A stretch of 64,000 bases of DNA from SIG299 sp964632165 (GCA_964632165.1 CAZWCZ010000005.1:12382-76381), one strand, 5' to 3'; positions 9,368 through 18,497 are shown, numbered from the stretch's first letter. The notes: generated from the letters alone by a model not told the origin. Program-made: numbers and translations.

Positions 9368-9943
9368 ATGAACAAAGAACTCCAGGAGCTGGAAGCACAG
9401 ATAGAGGCTATTTTATTTACTATGGGAGAGGCGGTTGAAGCAGAGCGTATTGCATTGGCTTTGGATCATGATGTTGATACGGTTAGAAGAGTGATCCGGA
9501 ACATGATGGATCGTTATGATGATGCAGATCGTGGGATCCAGATCATTGAATTGAATGATTCGTTTCAGATGTCAACGAAACAAAGTATGTATGAGGCGCT
9601 GATTAAAATCGCGCATGTACCGAAAAAACATGTATTAACGGATGTTCTGCTTGAAACATTGTCAATCGTTGCATATAAACAGCCAATCACCAGGGCTGAG
9701 ATTGAGTCGATCCGTGGAGTGAGTTGTGATCACGCGATCAATAAACTCATTGAGTACCGTCTGATTGCCGAAGTGGGAAGGATGGAGTCACCCGGACGAC
9801 CGATCCTTTTTGGAACGACAGAAGATTTTTTGCGGAGTTTTGGTCTTGTTTCACTGGAAGAACTTCCGATTGTAAACCAGGATAAAGTAGAAGACTTTAA
9901 ACTGGAAGCGGAGGAAGAAATTCAGTTAAAACTGGACATCTGA
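9368..9943 (+). CDS. scpB: Segregation and condensation protein B
   Basis: Winged-helix partner of ScpA in the SMC-ScpAB complex. The 191-residue protein has the two tandem winged helices; SIVAYKQPITRAEIESIRG and GRPILFGTTEDFL are family hallmarks. The open frame reaches back to 9323 into scpA, but the ribosome binding site GGAAAGGG fits ATG 9368 and MNKELQELEAQIEAILF is the normal N-terminus. Confidence 0.95.
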   Translation: MNKELQELEAQIEAILFTMGEAVEAERIALALDHDVDTVRRVIRNMMDRYDDADRGIQIIELNDSFQMSTKQSMYEALIKIAHVPKKHVLTDVLLETLSIVAYKQPITRAEIESIRGVSCDHAINKLIEYRLIAEVGRMESPGRPILFGTTEDFLRSFGLVSLEELPIVNQDKVEDFKLEAEEEIQLKLDI

Positions 9944-9978
9944 GGAATGAGCAGGAAACAGTATTCGGAGGATGAAAT

Positions 9979-12900
9979 ATGATACAGCTGACCAAGAACA
10001 TGATACGGAATCTGGCATCCGGTGAAAAGGCATATACGCGTGGGTTACAGTACTTTCAAAACGGAAGAATCCAAAATGCGTCGTATTCCAAATCCGGAAA
10101 GCGTTATAAAATTATAGTCAAAGGCAATTATAACTATACGGTTCTGATAGAAGAGCAGGACGACGGGAACTTTTTATACAGCTGTAACTGCCCGGGAGCA
10201 ATGAAAGAAAAAGGGGCGTGTAAACATGTCGTGGCAGCATTGCTGATGCTGTTGAAACATCAGGAACGCACGGAAGGAATGCTTCCGAAAAATGAAGAGG
10301 AACAAAGGGCGTATCGTGTGCTGGAATATTTTGATGCACAGGAATCCATACCGATGACAGGGGAAGTGTTTCGCATCGAGCCTGTGATCACACTGCCGTC
10401 CATGCTGAGGAATGACAACGGAAAAGCTTATATTTCTTTAAGGGCAGGCAGTACCAAATTATATAAAGTCCAGAACCTGAAAAAGTTTTTAGAGGACTAT
10501 ATCCGCAGAGAAAACATTATTCTTGGAAAAGAATTTCATTACATTGCCGGAGAAAGTGCTTTTGACCGCAATGCCAAAGCTATTCTTGATTTCCTGCTTG
10601 AAATATATGATGTTGCGGAATTGGGAGGGAACAAAGAAGGCACACAGATTTTTTTCCGTGCTCAGGTGATGCTGTCAAAATTTTTGTTCATTAAATTTTT
10701 ACGTCAGTTTGCAGGAACCTCTTTTCAGCTGGAGTTGTATCATAAGGTATACGAAGATGTAAAGTGTATTCCAAAGAATCCGGTAATGGAAATAGAACTT
10801 TTTACGGAAGACGATTCTATCAGTCTGGATTATAAAGAAAAAGAGCCGGTGATCCCTGTTTCTGAAAACGGTGAAATCTTATATCGTGACGGATTTCTTT
10901 ATTTGCCGGATAAACGGTTTTTAAAAAATTTTCTTCCTTTCTTTTATCATCTTGGGGAGGATAAAGAAGCATTGGTTTTCCGCGGGACTTATAAGCAGCG
11001 TTTTTTGGAATCTGTTTTACCTAAACTTCACGGAACCATGGATATTCTTGTGCCGGAAGAACTGCAGGAAAGATATCTGTCACCGAATTTGAAAAAAGAG
11101 CTCTATTTTGACAGATACCAGAACTATATAAAGGCAGAAGTTTTTTTCTGTTACGATGCATATCGTTTTAATTCTTTTGAAAACCCTCAAAGCGGCGAAT
11201 ATATCATTCTTAGAAAAAGAGAAGAAGAAAATGAATTTTTAGCATTGTTGGAAAATTGGGGATTTGAACCGTACAGCGGATTTTATCTTCTGAAAGCAGA
11301 CGCAGAGATCTATCATTTTCTGCAGGAAGGCATGGATGCTCTTATGGGACAGGCTGCGGTTTATCTGTCGGAATCTTTTAAGAGCATGCGTGCAAAGCGG
11401 AGCACTAATTTTTCTGCTAATATCCGGATCTCTAATGACATTGATCTGTTGGAAATGGATGTCTCATACGGAGATATATCAAAAGATGAGCTGAAGCAAT
11501 TATTCCGCGCCTATCGTTTAAAAAAGAAATTTTTCCGTCTGACGGACGGAAGTTTTATTGATATGGATGCCAATGAGATCAAGAAAATGGTTGGGATACT
11601 GGATGATTTAAATATTCCCGCAAAAGAATTGGAAAACAGTGACCGGTATCGGATCGCAAAAGGACTGGCATCTTATGCAGAAACTCTTATGTCAGAAGAA
11701 CACATTGAACTGCAAAAGAGTGAAGAATTTACAAAATTACTGGACATAATTTCTCAGGCAGGGACAAAGGAGTATGATCTTCCGGAAGGAATCCATGTGG
11801 AACTTCGTCCTTATCAGAAAAACGGATATCAATGGCTTATGACACTGGCCGATCATCAATTGGGTGGTATATTGGCAGATGATATGGGTCTTGGTAAAAC
11901 ACTGCAGGCGATCGTCTATATAAAAGCAATGGCTGACCGGGAACCAGGAGCCTTATTCCTTGTGGTCTGCCCGTCTTCCCTTGTATATAACTGGATGGAT
12001 GAATTTGAAAATTTTGCACCGGATCTCCGATGCCGCATGGTAACAGGAACCCCGGAAGAACGTGCAGATGCCCTGCGGGATTGTTCTGATCTGGATGTTC
12101 TGATCACTTCGTATCCGCTGTTACGTCGTGATAGCCTTTTGTATGAAGAAAAGACATTTCATACCGTGTTTTTAGATGAAGCACAATTTATTAAAAATGC
12201 TGCTTCTTTAAACGCAAAATCGGTAAAAGCACTGCATTCCCTGCATCGTTTTGCTTTGACCGGTACGCCGATAGAAAATTCTCTTTCGGAATTATGGTCT
12301 ATCTTTGATTTTATCATGCCGTACTATCTGATGAGCTACTCAAAATTTTCTAAACGATATGAACGGCAGATATTAAAACTACAGGACGAAAAAGCTCTGC
12401 AGGATCTGAATCGGCGCATACGACCGTTTGTTATGCGGAGGATGAAGAAAGATGTCTTAAAGGAGCTTCCGGAAAAGGTAGAATCCAAATATATTACGGA
12501 ATTGACTACAGAACAGAGAAAGCTATATCTTTCTTATCTGGAAATGTATCGTGGCGAATTTGTAACGGAATTTGAAACCGGTCGCTTTGCCAATACAAAA
12601 TTCCAGATCCTTGCTGCATTAACGCGCCTACGTCAGATCTGCTGCCATCCGGGAACATTTCTTGAAAATTACGAAGGGGAAAGCGGAAAATTAGAGCTGT
12701 TTTTGCAGATTTTACCGGATCTGATCGCCAATAACCATCGGATACTTGTATTTTCACAGTTTACTTCCATGCTTGCGATAATAGAAAAATCTTTGAATGA
12801 ATTGGGATATTCTTATTTTTGTTTAAAAGGAGAAACTAAACTGCAGGACAGAAACGATTATGTCAAACGCTTTAATTCCGGGGAAGGACAGGTTTTTCTG

Positions 12901-13200
12901 ATCTCATTAAAGGCAGGTGGTACCGGGCTGAATCTGACCAGTGCAGATACGGTGATCCATTTTGATCCATGGTGGAATCCGGCAGTGGAAGAACAGGCTA
13001 CGGATCGTGCACATCGTATCGGACAGGAAAAATCAGTACAGGTCATGAAACTGATCACAAAAGGTACCATTGAGGAGAAGATTTATAAGCTGCAATTAAA
13101 GAAGAAAGAGTTATACGATTCCGTGATTGATGCAAGAGAAGTATTTATCAATTCCCTGACGCAGGAAGAACTAAAGGAATTGTTTACGTTTGAAGATTAA
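9979..13200 (+). CDS. SWIM zinc-finger SNF2-family helicase/ATPase
   Basis: Large (1073 residues) Swi2/Snf2 DNA translocase. The N-terminal SWIM zinc finger has the pattern Cys69-x-Cys71-x9-Cys81-x-His83. A region of about 500 residues without recognisable motifs follows, then the ATPase core: DDMGLGKT (Walker A, 634-641), DEAQ (733-736), TGTPIENSLSELWS, and the C-terminal helicase lobe with FSQFTSM, GGTGLNL and ATDRAHRIGQ. GGAGG precedes the ATG. No methylase or nuclease is fused or adjacent, which argues against a restriction role; the bacterial family has no settled function. Confidence 0.92.
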   Translation: MIQLTKNMIRNLASGEKAYTRGLQYFQNGRIQNASYSKSGKRYKIIVKGNYNYTVLIEEQDDGNFLYSCNCPGAMKEKGACKHVVAALLMLLKHQERTEGMLPKNEEEQRAYRVLEYFDAQESIPMTGEVFRIEPVITLPSMLRNDNGKAYISLRAGSTKLYKVQNLKKFLEDYIRRENIILGKEFHYIAGESAFDRNAKAILDFLLEIYDVAELGGNKEGTQIFFRAQVMLSKFLFIKFLRQFAGTSFQLELYHKVYEDVKCIPKNPVMEIELFTEDDSISLDYKEKEPVIPVSENGEILYRDGFLYLPDKRFLKNFLPFFYHLGEDKEALVFRGTYKQRFLESVLPKLHGTMDILVPEELQERYLSPNLKKELYFDRYQNYIKAEVFFCYDAYRFNSFENPQSGEYIILRKREEENEFLALLENWGFEPYSGFYLLKADAEIYHFLQEGMDALMGQAAVYLSESFKSMRAKRSTNFSANIRISNDIDLLEMDVSYGDISKDELKQLFRAYRLKKKFFRLTDGSFIDMDANEIKKMVGILDDLNIPAKELENSDRYRIAKGLASYAETLMSEEHIELQKSEEFTKLLDIISQAGTKEYDLPEGIHVELRPYQKNGYQWLMTLADHQLGGILADDMGLGKTLQAIVYIKAMADREPGALFLVVCPSSLVYNWMDEFENFAPDLRCRMVTGTPEERADALRDCSDLDVLITSYPLLRRDSLLYEEKTFHTVFLDEAQFIKNAASLNAKSVKALHSLHRFALTGTPIENSLSELWSIFDFIMPYYLMSYSKFSKRYERQILKLQDEKALQDLNRRIRPFVMRRMKKDVLKELPEKVESKYITELTTEQRKLYLSYLEMYRGEFVTEFETGRFANTKFQILAALTRLRQICCHPGTFLENYEGESGKLELFLQILPDLIANNHRILVFSQFTSMLAIIEKSLNELGYSYFCLKGETKLQDRNDYVKRFNSGEGQVFLISLKAGGTGLNLTSADTVIHFDPWWNPAVEEQATDRAHRIGQEKSVQVMKLITKGTIEEKIYKLQLKKKELYDSVIDAREVFINSLTQEELKELFTFED

Positions 13201-13215
13201 AATCACAGGCACACC

Positions 13216-13252
13216 AAAAGGCTCCACCCGAAATACCAGGGGGGAGCCTTTT
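13216..13252. terminator. Bidirectional terminator between the SNF2 gene and the convergent zinc-ribbon gene
   Basis: AAAAGGCTCC (13216-13225) pairs perfectly with GGAGCCTTTT (13243-13252). The A-run and T-run on either side let it work for both converging genes. Confidence 0.85.
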
Positions 13253-13269
13253 GAGATCTGTCATATTTT

Positions 13270-14094
13270 TCAGAACAATGATTCCAACGAATTATAATAA
13301 TCTTCTATCAGGGCATCAATATAGTTTTCTTCAGCTTCAGGAAATTGTGCAGTCAGAGATTCTTTCATGGATGCCGTCTGCTTGAAATAGAGCAGTTCAT
13401 CTGTCATGCCATCTTCCTGCATCGATTTTAACGTATCGGATGAAAAGTTTTCTTTCAGATAATTAAGAATGGTATCCGTTTCACGTTCCTCGTCTTTTGC
13501 TTCTTCTAACAGTTTTCCGGTACTTCTGAGGGAAGAGATCCCGAGATATAAGAACACGGTTGCAGCGATCAGGATCACAACCAGGGACGGTGCTGATGCC
13601 ATAAAAGTAATGATATCTAAAAAATTCAATGCCGCAAAACCAAACAGAAGTACAGAAAAAATAATAAGCATGATACCTGAAGAACGATATTCCTGATATC
13701 TGTCTTTCGCAGTAACATGAAGCTCTGTGGATGTAACTGCAGTTTCTTTTTCCGTGGCGTTTTCTTCCTTTTCAAGTTTTTCATCGTGCTTTGCATGATA
13801 GGACAGTACCGCCTGCGCTTCTAAAGTTGCTTTTTTTAACTCCTTTTCAGGCACATGTACAAAGTACATCATACTTCCGTTTTCGCCGGGTTCGGAAAAT
13901 TCTTTTACATGGATCTCACAATGTACCAGATAAGCAAGGATCTTGTTTTTTAATTCTTCATCATTTGTCTGATACAAAGGAACATATTCTTCTTCTGTCT
14001 TATCTGACAGAAATTCCACCAGCTCCGTATCACAGTCCGGACAGATCTGTACTTCTTCTTGATATTCTTTTTTACATTTTGGACACCAGGACAT
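13270..14094 (-). CDS. Zinc-ribbon membrane protein of unknown function
   Basis: Not a recognised characterised family. The N-terminus is a zinc ribbon (WCPKCKKEY and ICPDCDTEL, two CxxC knuckles). A domain at about 35-95 (LYQTNDEELKNKILAYLV, VHVPEKELKKA) resembles the signal-transducing fold often found after such ribbons. A charged linker is followed by two transmembrane helices (about 135-180) and an acidic helical tail. It has its own promoter and a shared terminator, so it is a single-gene unit. The ribosome binding site GGAGG is six bases from ATG. Confidence 0.75.
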   Translation of the reverse strand: MSWCPKCKKEYQEEVQICPDCDTELVEFLSDKTEEEYVPLYQTNDEELKNKILAYLVHCEIHVKEFSEPGENGSMMYFVHVPEKELKKATLEAQAVLSYHAKHDEKLEKEENATEKETAVTSTELHVTAKDRYQEYRSSGIMLIIFSVLLFGFAALNFLDIITFMASAPSLVVILIAATVFLYLGISSLRSTGKLLEEAKDEERETDTILNYLKENFSSDTLKSMQEDGMTDELLYFKQTASMKESLTAQFPEAEENYIDALIEDYYNSLESLF

Positions 14095-14138
14095 ATTTAA
14101 CCTCCAAATCGCATAGCTATTTAATGAAATCTTATTTT

Positions 14139-14167
14139 ATTATACCTTGTATTTTTTTTGATTTCAA
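14139..14167 (-). promoter_or_regulatory. Predicted sigma-A promoter of the zinc-ribbon gene
   Basis: On the minus strand, TTGAAA (14162-14167) and TATAAT (14139-14144) with a 17-base spacer. Confidence 0.8.
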
Positions 14168-14186
14168 TAGATTTTGGGAGGAACTT

Positions 14187-14339
14187 ATGGACAAGGATAC
14201 AAAGTTAAAAATTTTATTACTCGAAATATTGGTCTCTGTTATCCTTTGTATGGGATGTATTATTGCAAAAGCTGTTTTTAAACAGGATGCGTTTTTGGAA
14301 ACGCTCTATAATTATCTGATCACAGACATTGTGTTTTAA
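14187..14339 (+). CDS. Small single-helix membrane peptide (50 residues)
   Basis: ATG 14187 has a good ribosome binding site (GGGAGGA, 14176-14182). The product starts MDKDTKLKILLLE and contains one hydrophobic helix (about 7-27) followed by a short polar tail. The frame is open further upstream, across the divergent gene and its promoter, but that part is antisense noise. No family recognised. The promoter of the next gene overlaps its last codons. It could be a short membrane protein or a leader-type peptide; coding status rests on the binding site and composition. Confidence 0.55.
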   Translation: MDKDTKLKILLLEILVSVILCMGCIIAKAVFKQDAFLETLYNYLITDIVF

Positions 14340-14357
14340 GGCAGTTTGTGCTATAAT
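14329..14357 (+). promoter_or_regulatory. Predicted promoter of the radical SAM / rng operon
   Basis: TTGTGT (14329-14334), 17-base spacer, TATAAT (14352-14357). It overlaps the stop codon of the 50-residue peptide gene. Confidence 0.7.
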
Positions 14358-14415
14358 CTGCATGGAAATGCAGATAGAATGCATAAATTGAACTAAGAAT
14401 CAGGAGAGAAACAAC

Positions 14416-16308
14416 GTGAGAAAGCTTGCTTTATCAGATGAAATTCTGATGCAGGTAGAAAAACCTGCACGATATATTGGAAATGAAGTAAATATGGTAG
14501 TAAAGGACCCGGAAAAGGTTGATATTCGTTTCTGCATGTGTTTTCCGGATGTTTATGAGATCGGAATGTCACATCTGGGAATTCAGATTCTTTATGATAT
14601 GTTCAATAAAAGGGAAGATACTTATTGTGAACGTGTGTATTCTCCCTGGGTGGATTTGGATAAGGTCCTGAGAGAAAAGAAAATCCCGCTGTTTGCATTG
14701 GAATCACAGGATCCTGTTAAAAATTTCGACTTTCTCGGAATTACGCTGCAGTATGAGATGTGTTATACGAATATCCTTCAGGTGTTGGAACTTTCCCAGA
14801 TTCCTGTATTCAGTAAAGAAAGAACTGAAAATGATCCGATCGTGATCGGCGGAGGCCCGTGTTCTTATAATCCGGAACCATTAGCTGATTTCTTTGACCT
14901 TTTTTATATAGGAGAGGGTGAGACTGTTTATGATCAGTTGTTGGATGCCTATAAAACAAACAAAAAGAACGGAGGAAGCCGCCTGCAGTTTTTAGAGGCA
15001 GCTGCAGAAATCGAAGGGATTTATGTACCGTCTTTTTATGATGTTGCCTATAAAGAAGATGGCACCATAGCTTCTTTCGAGCCGAATAATCCTCATGCGA
15101 AAAAGAAAATCAGGAAACAGGTAGAAATGAGTCTTTCAGATACATTTTACCCGGAAAAGCCGTTGGTGCCGTATATTAAGGCGGTACAGGACCGGGTTGT
15201 CCTTGAAATTCAGAGAGGATGTATCAGAGGCTGCCGTTTCTGTCAGGCAGGAATGCTTTATCGCCCGATTCGGGAACGGGATGTTGAATTTTTAAAAACA
15301 CGTGCAGTAGAGATGATCCGCAATACCGGACATGAGGAAATCTCTTTGAGTTCACTGAGTTCCAGTGATTATTCCAATTTGCATGACCTGGTTTATTTTC
15401 TTATCGATACCTTCAGTAAGGAAGGCGTAAACATTTCATTGCCGTCCCTGCGTATCGATGCATTCGCATTAGATGTAATGAGTAAGGTACAGGATATAAA
15501 GAAAAGCAGCCTTACTTTTGCGCCGGAAGCGGGTTCCCAGAGACTTCGGAATGTGATTAACAAAGGTTTAACCGAGGAATCTATTTTAAACGGAGCAATG
15601 TCTGCATTTACAAGTGGATGGAACAAAGTAAAATTATATTTTATGCTTGGACTTCCAACGGAAACGGAAGAGGATATTGAGCAGATTGCCGTATTATCCG
15701 ATAAGATCGCAAGAGAGTATTATACCATTCCAAAACAGGAACGTAACGGAAAGGTAAGCATCACGACCAGTACGTCATTTTTTGTTCCAAAGCCATTTAC
15801 ACCGTTTCAATGGACCAGAATGGCAACCAGGGAAGAATTTGTATCCAAGCGTAAAGTGTTAAGTTCCAAATTAAAGGAGCAGCTGAATAACAAGAGTATA
15901 AAATATAACTGGCATGATGCAGAACTCACCATGTTGGAAGGTGTTTTTGCAAGAGGAGACCGAAAACTCTGTTCTCTTTTATATGAAGCATATAAGAGCG
16001 GATGCCTGTTTGATTCATGGTCCGAACATTTTAATAATGATGCCTGGATGAAGGCATTTGAAACACTTTCCTTAGATATGGCTTTTTATAATCAAAGAGA
16101 GCGCAGCAGAGAAGAAATACTGCCATGGGATTTTATAGATATCGGAGTAACAAAAGCATTTCTTTGGAGAGAATACGAAAAGGGAAAAGCAGAGCAGGTA
16201 ACACCAAACTGTCGAAAAGGATGTGCAGGATGCGGTGCAAAAGCATTCCGCGGCGGTGTCTGTTATGAGCCTAGAAATGAAGCCGGCGAATCCCTTGTGC
16301 TAAAATAA
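14416..16308 (+). CDS. B12-binding-like radical SAM protein, TIGR03960 family
   Basis: Radical SAM enzyme of unknown reaction. The N-terminal 200 or so residues resemble a cobalamin-binding Rossmann domain (SHLGIQILYDMFN, IGGGPCSYNPEPL). The radical SAM cluster motif RGCIRGCRFCQAG places cysteines at 269, 273 and 276. A second CxxxCxxC (599, 603, 606; CRKGCAGCGA) near the C-terminus suggests another iron-sulfur site. The start is GTG behind AGGAG. The next gene encodes its usual partner (TIGR03936), and both precede rng and rplU, which hints at a ribosome- or RNA-linked role. Confidence 0.88.
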   Translation: MRKLALSDEILMQVEKPARYIGNEVNMVVKDPEKVDIRFCMCFPDVYEIGMSHLGIQILYDMFNKREDTYCERVYSPWVDLDKVLREKKIPLFALESQDPVKNFDFLGITLQYEMCYTNILQVLELSQIPVFSKERTENDPIVIGGGPCSYNPEPLADFFDLFYIGEGETVYDQLLDAYKTNKKNGGSRLQFLEAAAEIEGIYVPSFYDVAYKEDGTIASFEPNNPHAKKKIRKQVEMSLSDTFYPEKPLVPYIKAVQDRVVLEIQRGCIRGCRFCQAGMLYRPIRERDVEFLKTRAVEMIRNTGHEEISLSSLSSSDYSNLHDLVYFLIDTFSKEGVNISLPSLRIDAFALDVMSKVQDIKKSSLTFAPEAGSQRLRNVINKGLTEESILNGAMSAFTSGWNKVKLYFMLGLPTETEEDIEQIAVLSDKIAREYYTIPKQERNGKVSITTSTSFFVPKPFTPFQWTRMATREEFVSKRKVLSSKLKEQLNNKSIKYNWHDAELTMLEGVFARGDRKLCSLLYEAYKSGCLFDSWSEHFNNDAWMKAFETLSLDMAFYNQRERSREEILPWDFIDIGVTKAFLWREYEKGKAEQVTPNCRKGCAGCGAKAFRGGVCYEPRNEAGESLVLK

Positions 16309-16327
16309 TAAGAAAAGAGATAAAAGA

Positions 16328-17134
16328 ATGGAAGTCAGAATAAAATTTGCAAAATACGGCACGATGAAATTCATCAGTCATTTGGATGTTATGCGTTATT
16401 TCCAGAAAGCGGTACGCCGTTCCGGACTGGATGTAGCATATACAGAAGGATTTAATCCTCATCAGATCATGTCTTTTGCAGCACCGCTCGGCGTTGGACA
16501 GACAAGTGAAAGTGAATATTTTGATATCGAGCTTTCTTCCTTTGTTTCGCCGGAAGAATTGACGGAACGATTGAATGAAGTCATGACGGAAGGAATGAAG
16601 ATCATTTCTGCAGAATTACTTCCGCCACCACAGCCACAGGTAAAAAAGGAGACGGCAATGGCACTGGTTGCTGCTTCTTCGTATCTGATCTTAAAAAAAG
16701 ACGGTTATGAAGAGGATATCTCTTCCGAAGAATTGGAACGGGATTTCTGTGCATTTATGTCTCAGGATGAAATTCCGTTCCTTAAAAAATCAAAGAAAAC
16801 AGAAACTGAAATCAATTTAAAACAATTTGTTTTTGAATATTCTGCTAAAGGAATTGTGACGGAATATTCCGGAAGCTACAAAAACGGGACGGTGTTTTAT
16901 CTGCTGCTTTCTTCCGGAAGTGTAAATAACATAAAACCGGATACCGTAATGGAAGCTTTTTATGATTACCTTGGAAGAGAGTATTCACCGTACGAATATC
17001 AATTCCATCGCTTGGAAACCTATGGCGACCTCTCATTGAAGAGGATCACACAGGCTCAGATCGCTAGGATGACCTTGGAAGGAACTATGCCGGAACGGAA
17101 ACTGGTGCCTTTGTCCGATTATCATAAAGCATAG
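16328..17134 (+). CDS. Radical SAM-associated protein, TIGR03936/DUF2344
   Basis: 268-residue partner of the preceding radical SAM protein; in some genomes the two are fused. The N-terminus VRIKFAKYGTMKFISHLDVMRYFQKA is the family hallmark, with YTEGFNPHQIMSFAAPLGVG following. No cysteine cluster or nucleotide-binding motif is visible, so it probably contributes substrate or RNA binding rather than catalysis. It sits 19 bases after the radical SAM gene and just before rng. Function unknown. Confidence 0.88.
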   Translation: MEVRIKFAKYGTMKFISHLDVMRYFQKAVRRSGLDVAYTEGFNPHQIMSFAAPLGVGQTSESEYFDIELSSFVSPEELTERLNEVMTEGMKIISAELLPPPQPQVKKETAMALVAASSYLILKKDGYEEDISSEELERDFCAFMSQDEIPFLKKSKKTETEINLKQFVFEYSAKGIVTEYSGSYKNGTVFYLLLSSGSVNNIKPDTVMEAFYDYLGREYSPYEYQFHRLETYGDLSLKRITQAQIARMTLEGTMPERKLVPLSDYHKA

Positions 17135-17165
17135 GAATAGCCTTGGCGGGAAAAGGATGGTACCT

Positions 17166-18365
17166 ATGAAGGAACTTGTGATCACAGATTATAAAGACGG
17201 TATGCTATATGCCGTCTATGAAGATAAAATGATGATTCAGGCGGCAGTGTACGGCAGGAAGGAAACACTTCTTGGCAATATTTATGTCGGAAGGATCGAA
17301 AATATCGTTACAAATATTAACGCAGCATTTATCCGGATAACCGAATCCGTTTCCTGTTATCTGGATATTTCGTCAGCAAAGGATTCGGTTTTTGTAAAAA
17401 AGCAATCTTCAAAAAAAATATCGGTCGGAGATGAACTTCTTGTTCAGGTAATCAAAGAAGATGTAAAAACAAAAGCACCGGTTGTCAGCGGCAATTTTTC
17501 TTTAACAGGAAAGTACTGCGTTCTGGTACATCATGGAACCGGTGTGCAGGTTTCAAAAAAGATCACAGGAAAGGCAGTACGGGATCGCTTAAAGGAACTG
17601 GTCACTGTGCCGGAACAGGCGGCATACGGCGCAGTAATACGGACAAACGCACAGTATGTTTCGGAAGAGAAGATACAGCAGGAGTTTCTGCATTTGGTAA
17701 AACAATATGAAACACTTATTGCAGAAGGAATTCATCAGACAAGATTTGCGCTTTTGCATAAGGAACCGGCTCCTTATATGAAAGAGCTTCGTGATGCCGA
17801 AGAATTCAGTTTCGACCAGATCATAACAAACCTTCCTGAAATATATCAAAACATCAGCGATTGTCTGTCAGTTTCTCCGGCCTTCACGAAAGAAAAAACG
17901 CCACTGCAGGTATATTTAAAGAAAACAGAAGAATTGAAAGCAATATACCGCATTCGTCATTTTATGGATCGTGCATTGCAGACTATGGTGTATTTGCCGT
18001 CCGGAGCAACTCTTGTAATAGAACCGACAGAAGCACTTACCGTGATCGATGTAAACACCGGAAAGGCAATTGCAGGGAAAAAAGCTTCGGAAGATACTTT
18101 TTATCAGATCAATACAGAAGCTGCAAAGGAGATTGCCGCGCAGATACGCTTAAGAAATATTTCCGGCATAATTATTATTGACTTTATCAACATGTACGAT
18201 GAAGAACATAAAGAACATTTAAAAAAGAGTTTGCGGGAACATTTCAAAAAAGATCCCGTGCAAACGGAAATTGTTGAAATCACAAAGCTTGGGCTGATGG
18301 AGCTTACCAGAAAGAAAGTGAGTAAGACGCTGGCAGAGCAGATCATGGAGTTAGAAAAAGAATAA
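17166..18365 (+). CDS. rng: Ribonuclease E/G family protein (RNase G-like)
   Basis: Endoribonuclease acting on AU-rich single-stranded RNA. The S1-like domain (LLGNIYVGRIENIVTNINAAFI, about 35-110) and the RNase E/G catalytic domain are present, with the two metal-binding aspartates in VIDVNTGK (Asp295) and IIIDFINM (Asp339). At 399 residues it stops right after the catalytic domain and lacks the CPxC zinc-link and small domain of E. coli RNase E/G. ATG 17157 is an alternative start; AAAAGGA is better spaced for ATG 17166. Confidence 0.88.
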   Translation: MKELVITDYKDGMLYAVYEDKMMIQAAVYGRKETLLGNIYVGRIENIVTNINAAFIRITESVSCYLDISSAKDSVFVKKQSSKKISVGDELLVQVIKEDVKTKAPVVSGNFSLTGKYCVLVHHGTGVQVSKKITGKAVRDRLKELVTVPEQAAYGAVIRTNAQYVSEEKIQQEFLHLVKQYETLIAEGIHQTRFALLHKEPAPYMKELRDAEEFSFDQIITNLPEIYQNISDCLSVSPAFTKEKTPLQVYLKKTEELKAIYRIRHFMDRALQTMVYLPSGATLVIEPTEALTVIDVNTGKAIAGKKASEDTFYQINTEAAKEIAAQIRLRNISGIIIIDFINMYDEEHKEHLKKSLREHFKKDPVQTEIVEITKLGLMELTRKKVSKTLAEQIMELEKE

Positions 18366-18383
18366 GATTATCTAAAAAAGTAC

Positions 18384-18412
18384 TTGACATTAAAATATGT
18401 CTGTGCTATATT
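18384..18412 (+). promoter_or_regulatory. Predicted sigma-A promoter of rplU
   Basis: TTGACA (18384-18389), 17-base spacer, TATATT (18407-18412): near consensus, as expected for a ribosomal protein operon. Confidence 0.87.
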
Positions 18413-18417
18413 TAATG

Positions 18418-18483
18418 AGTATGCCGCACAACGAGGTCGAAGTCTGTCTGCTGACAGCACCGAAGTTGGCGAGTAATGATAAT
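18418..18483 (+). promoter_or_regulatory. Probable L21 leader upstream of rplU
   Basis: The 5' untranslated stretch after the promoter contains GTCTGTCTGCTGACAGCAC and other pairing segments before the AGGAGGTG site (18484-18491). Its position matches the L21 leader family of Firmicutes, where ribosomal protein binding is thought to repress the operon. I base this on position and foldability, not on a covariance match. Confidence 0.5.
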
Positions 18484-18497
18484 AGGAGGTGTGCCAT

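Noticed and set aside
13791..14186. N-terminal part of a 182-codon plus-strand frame leading into the 50-residue peptide
   Set aside because: It runs antisense through the zinc-ribbon gene and across that gene's promoter and ribosome binding site; only the part from ATG 14187 has a proper site.
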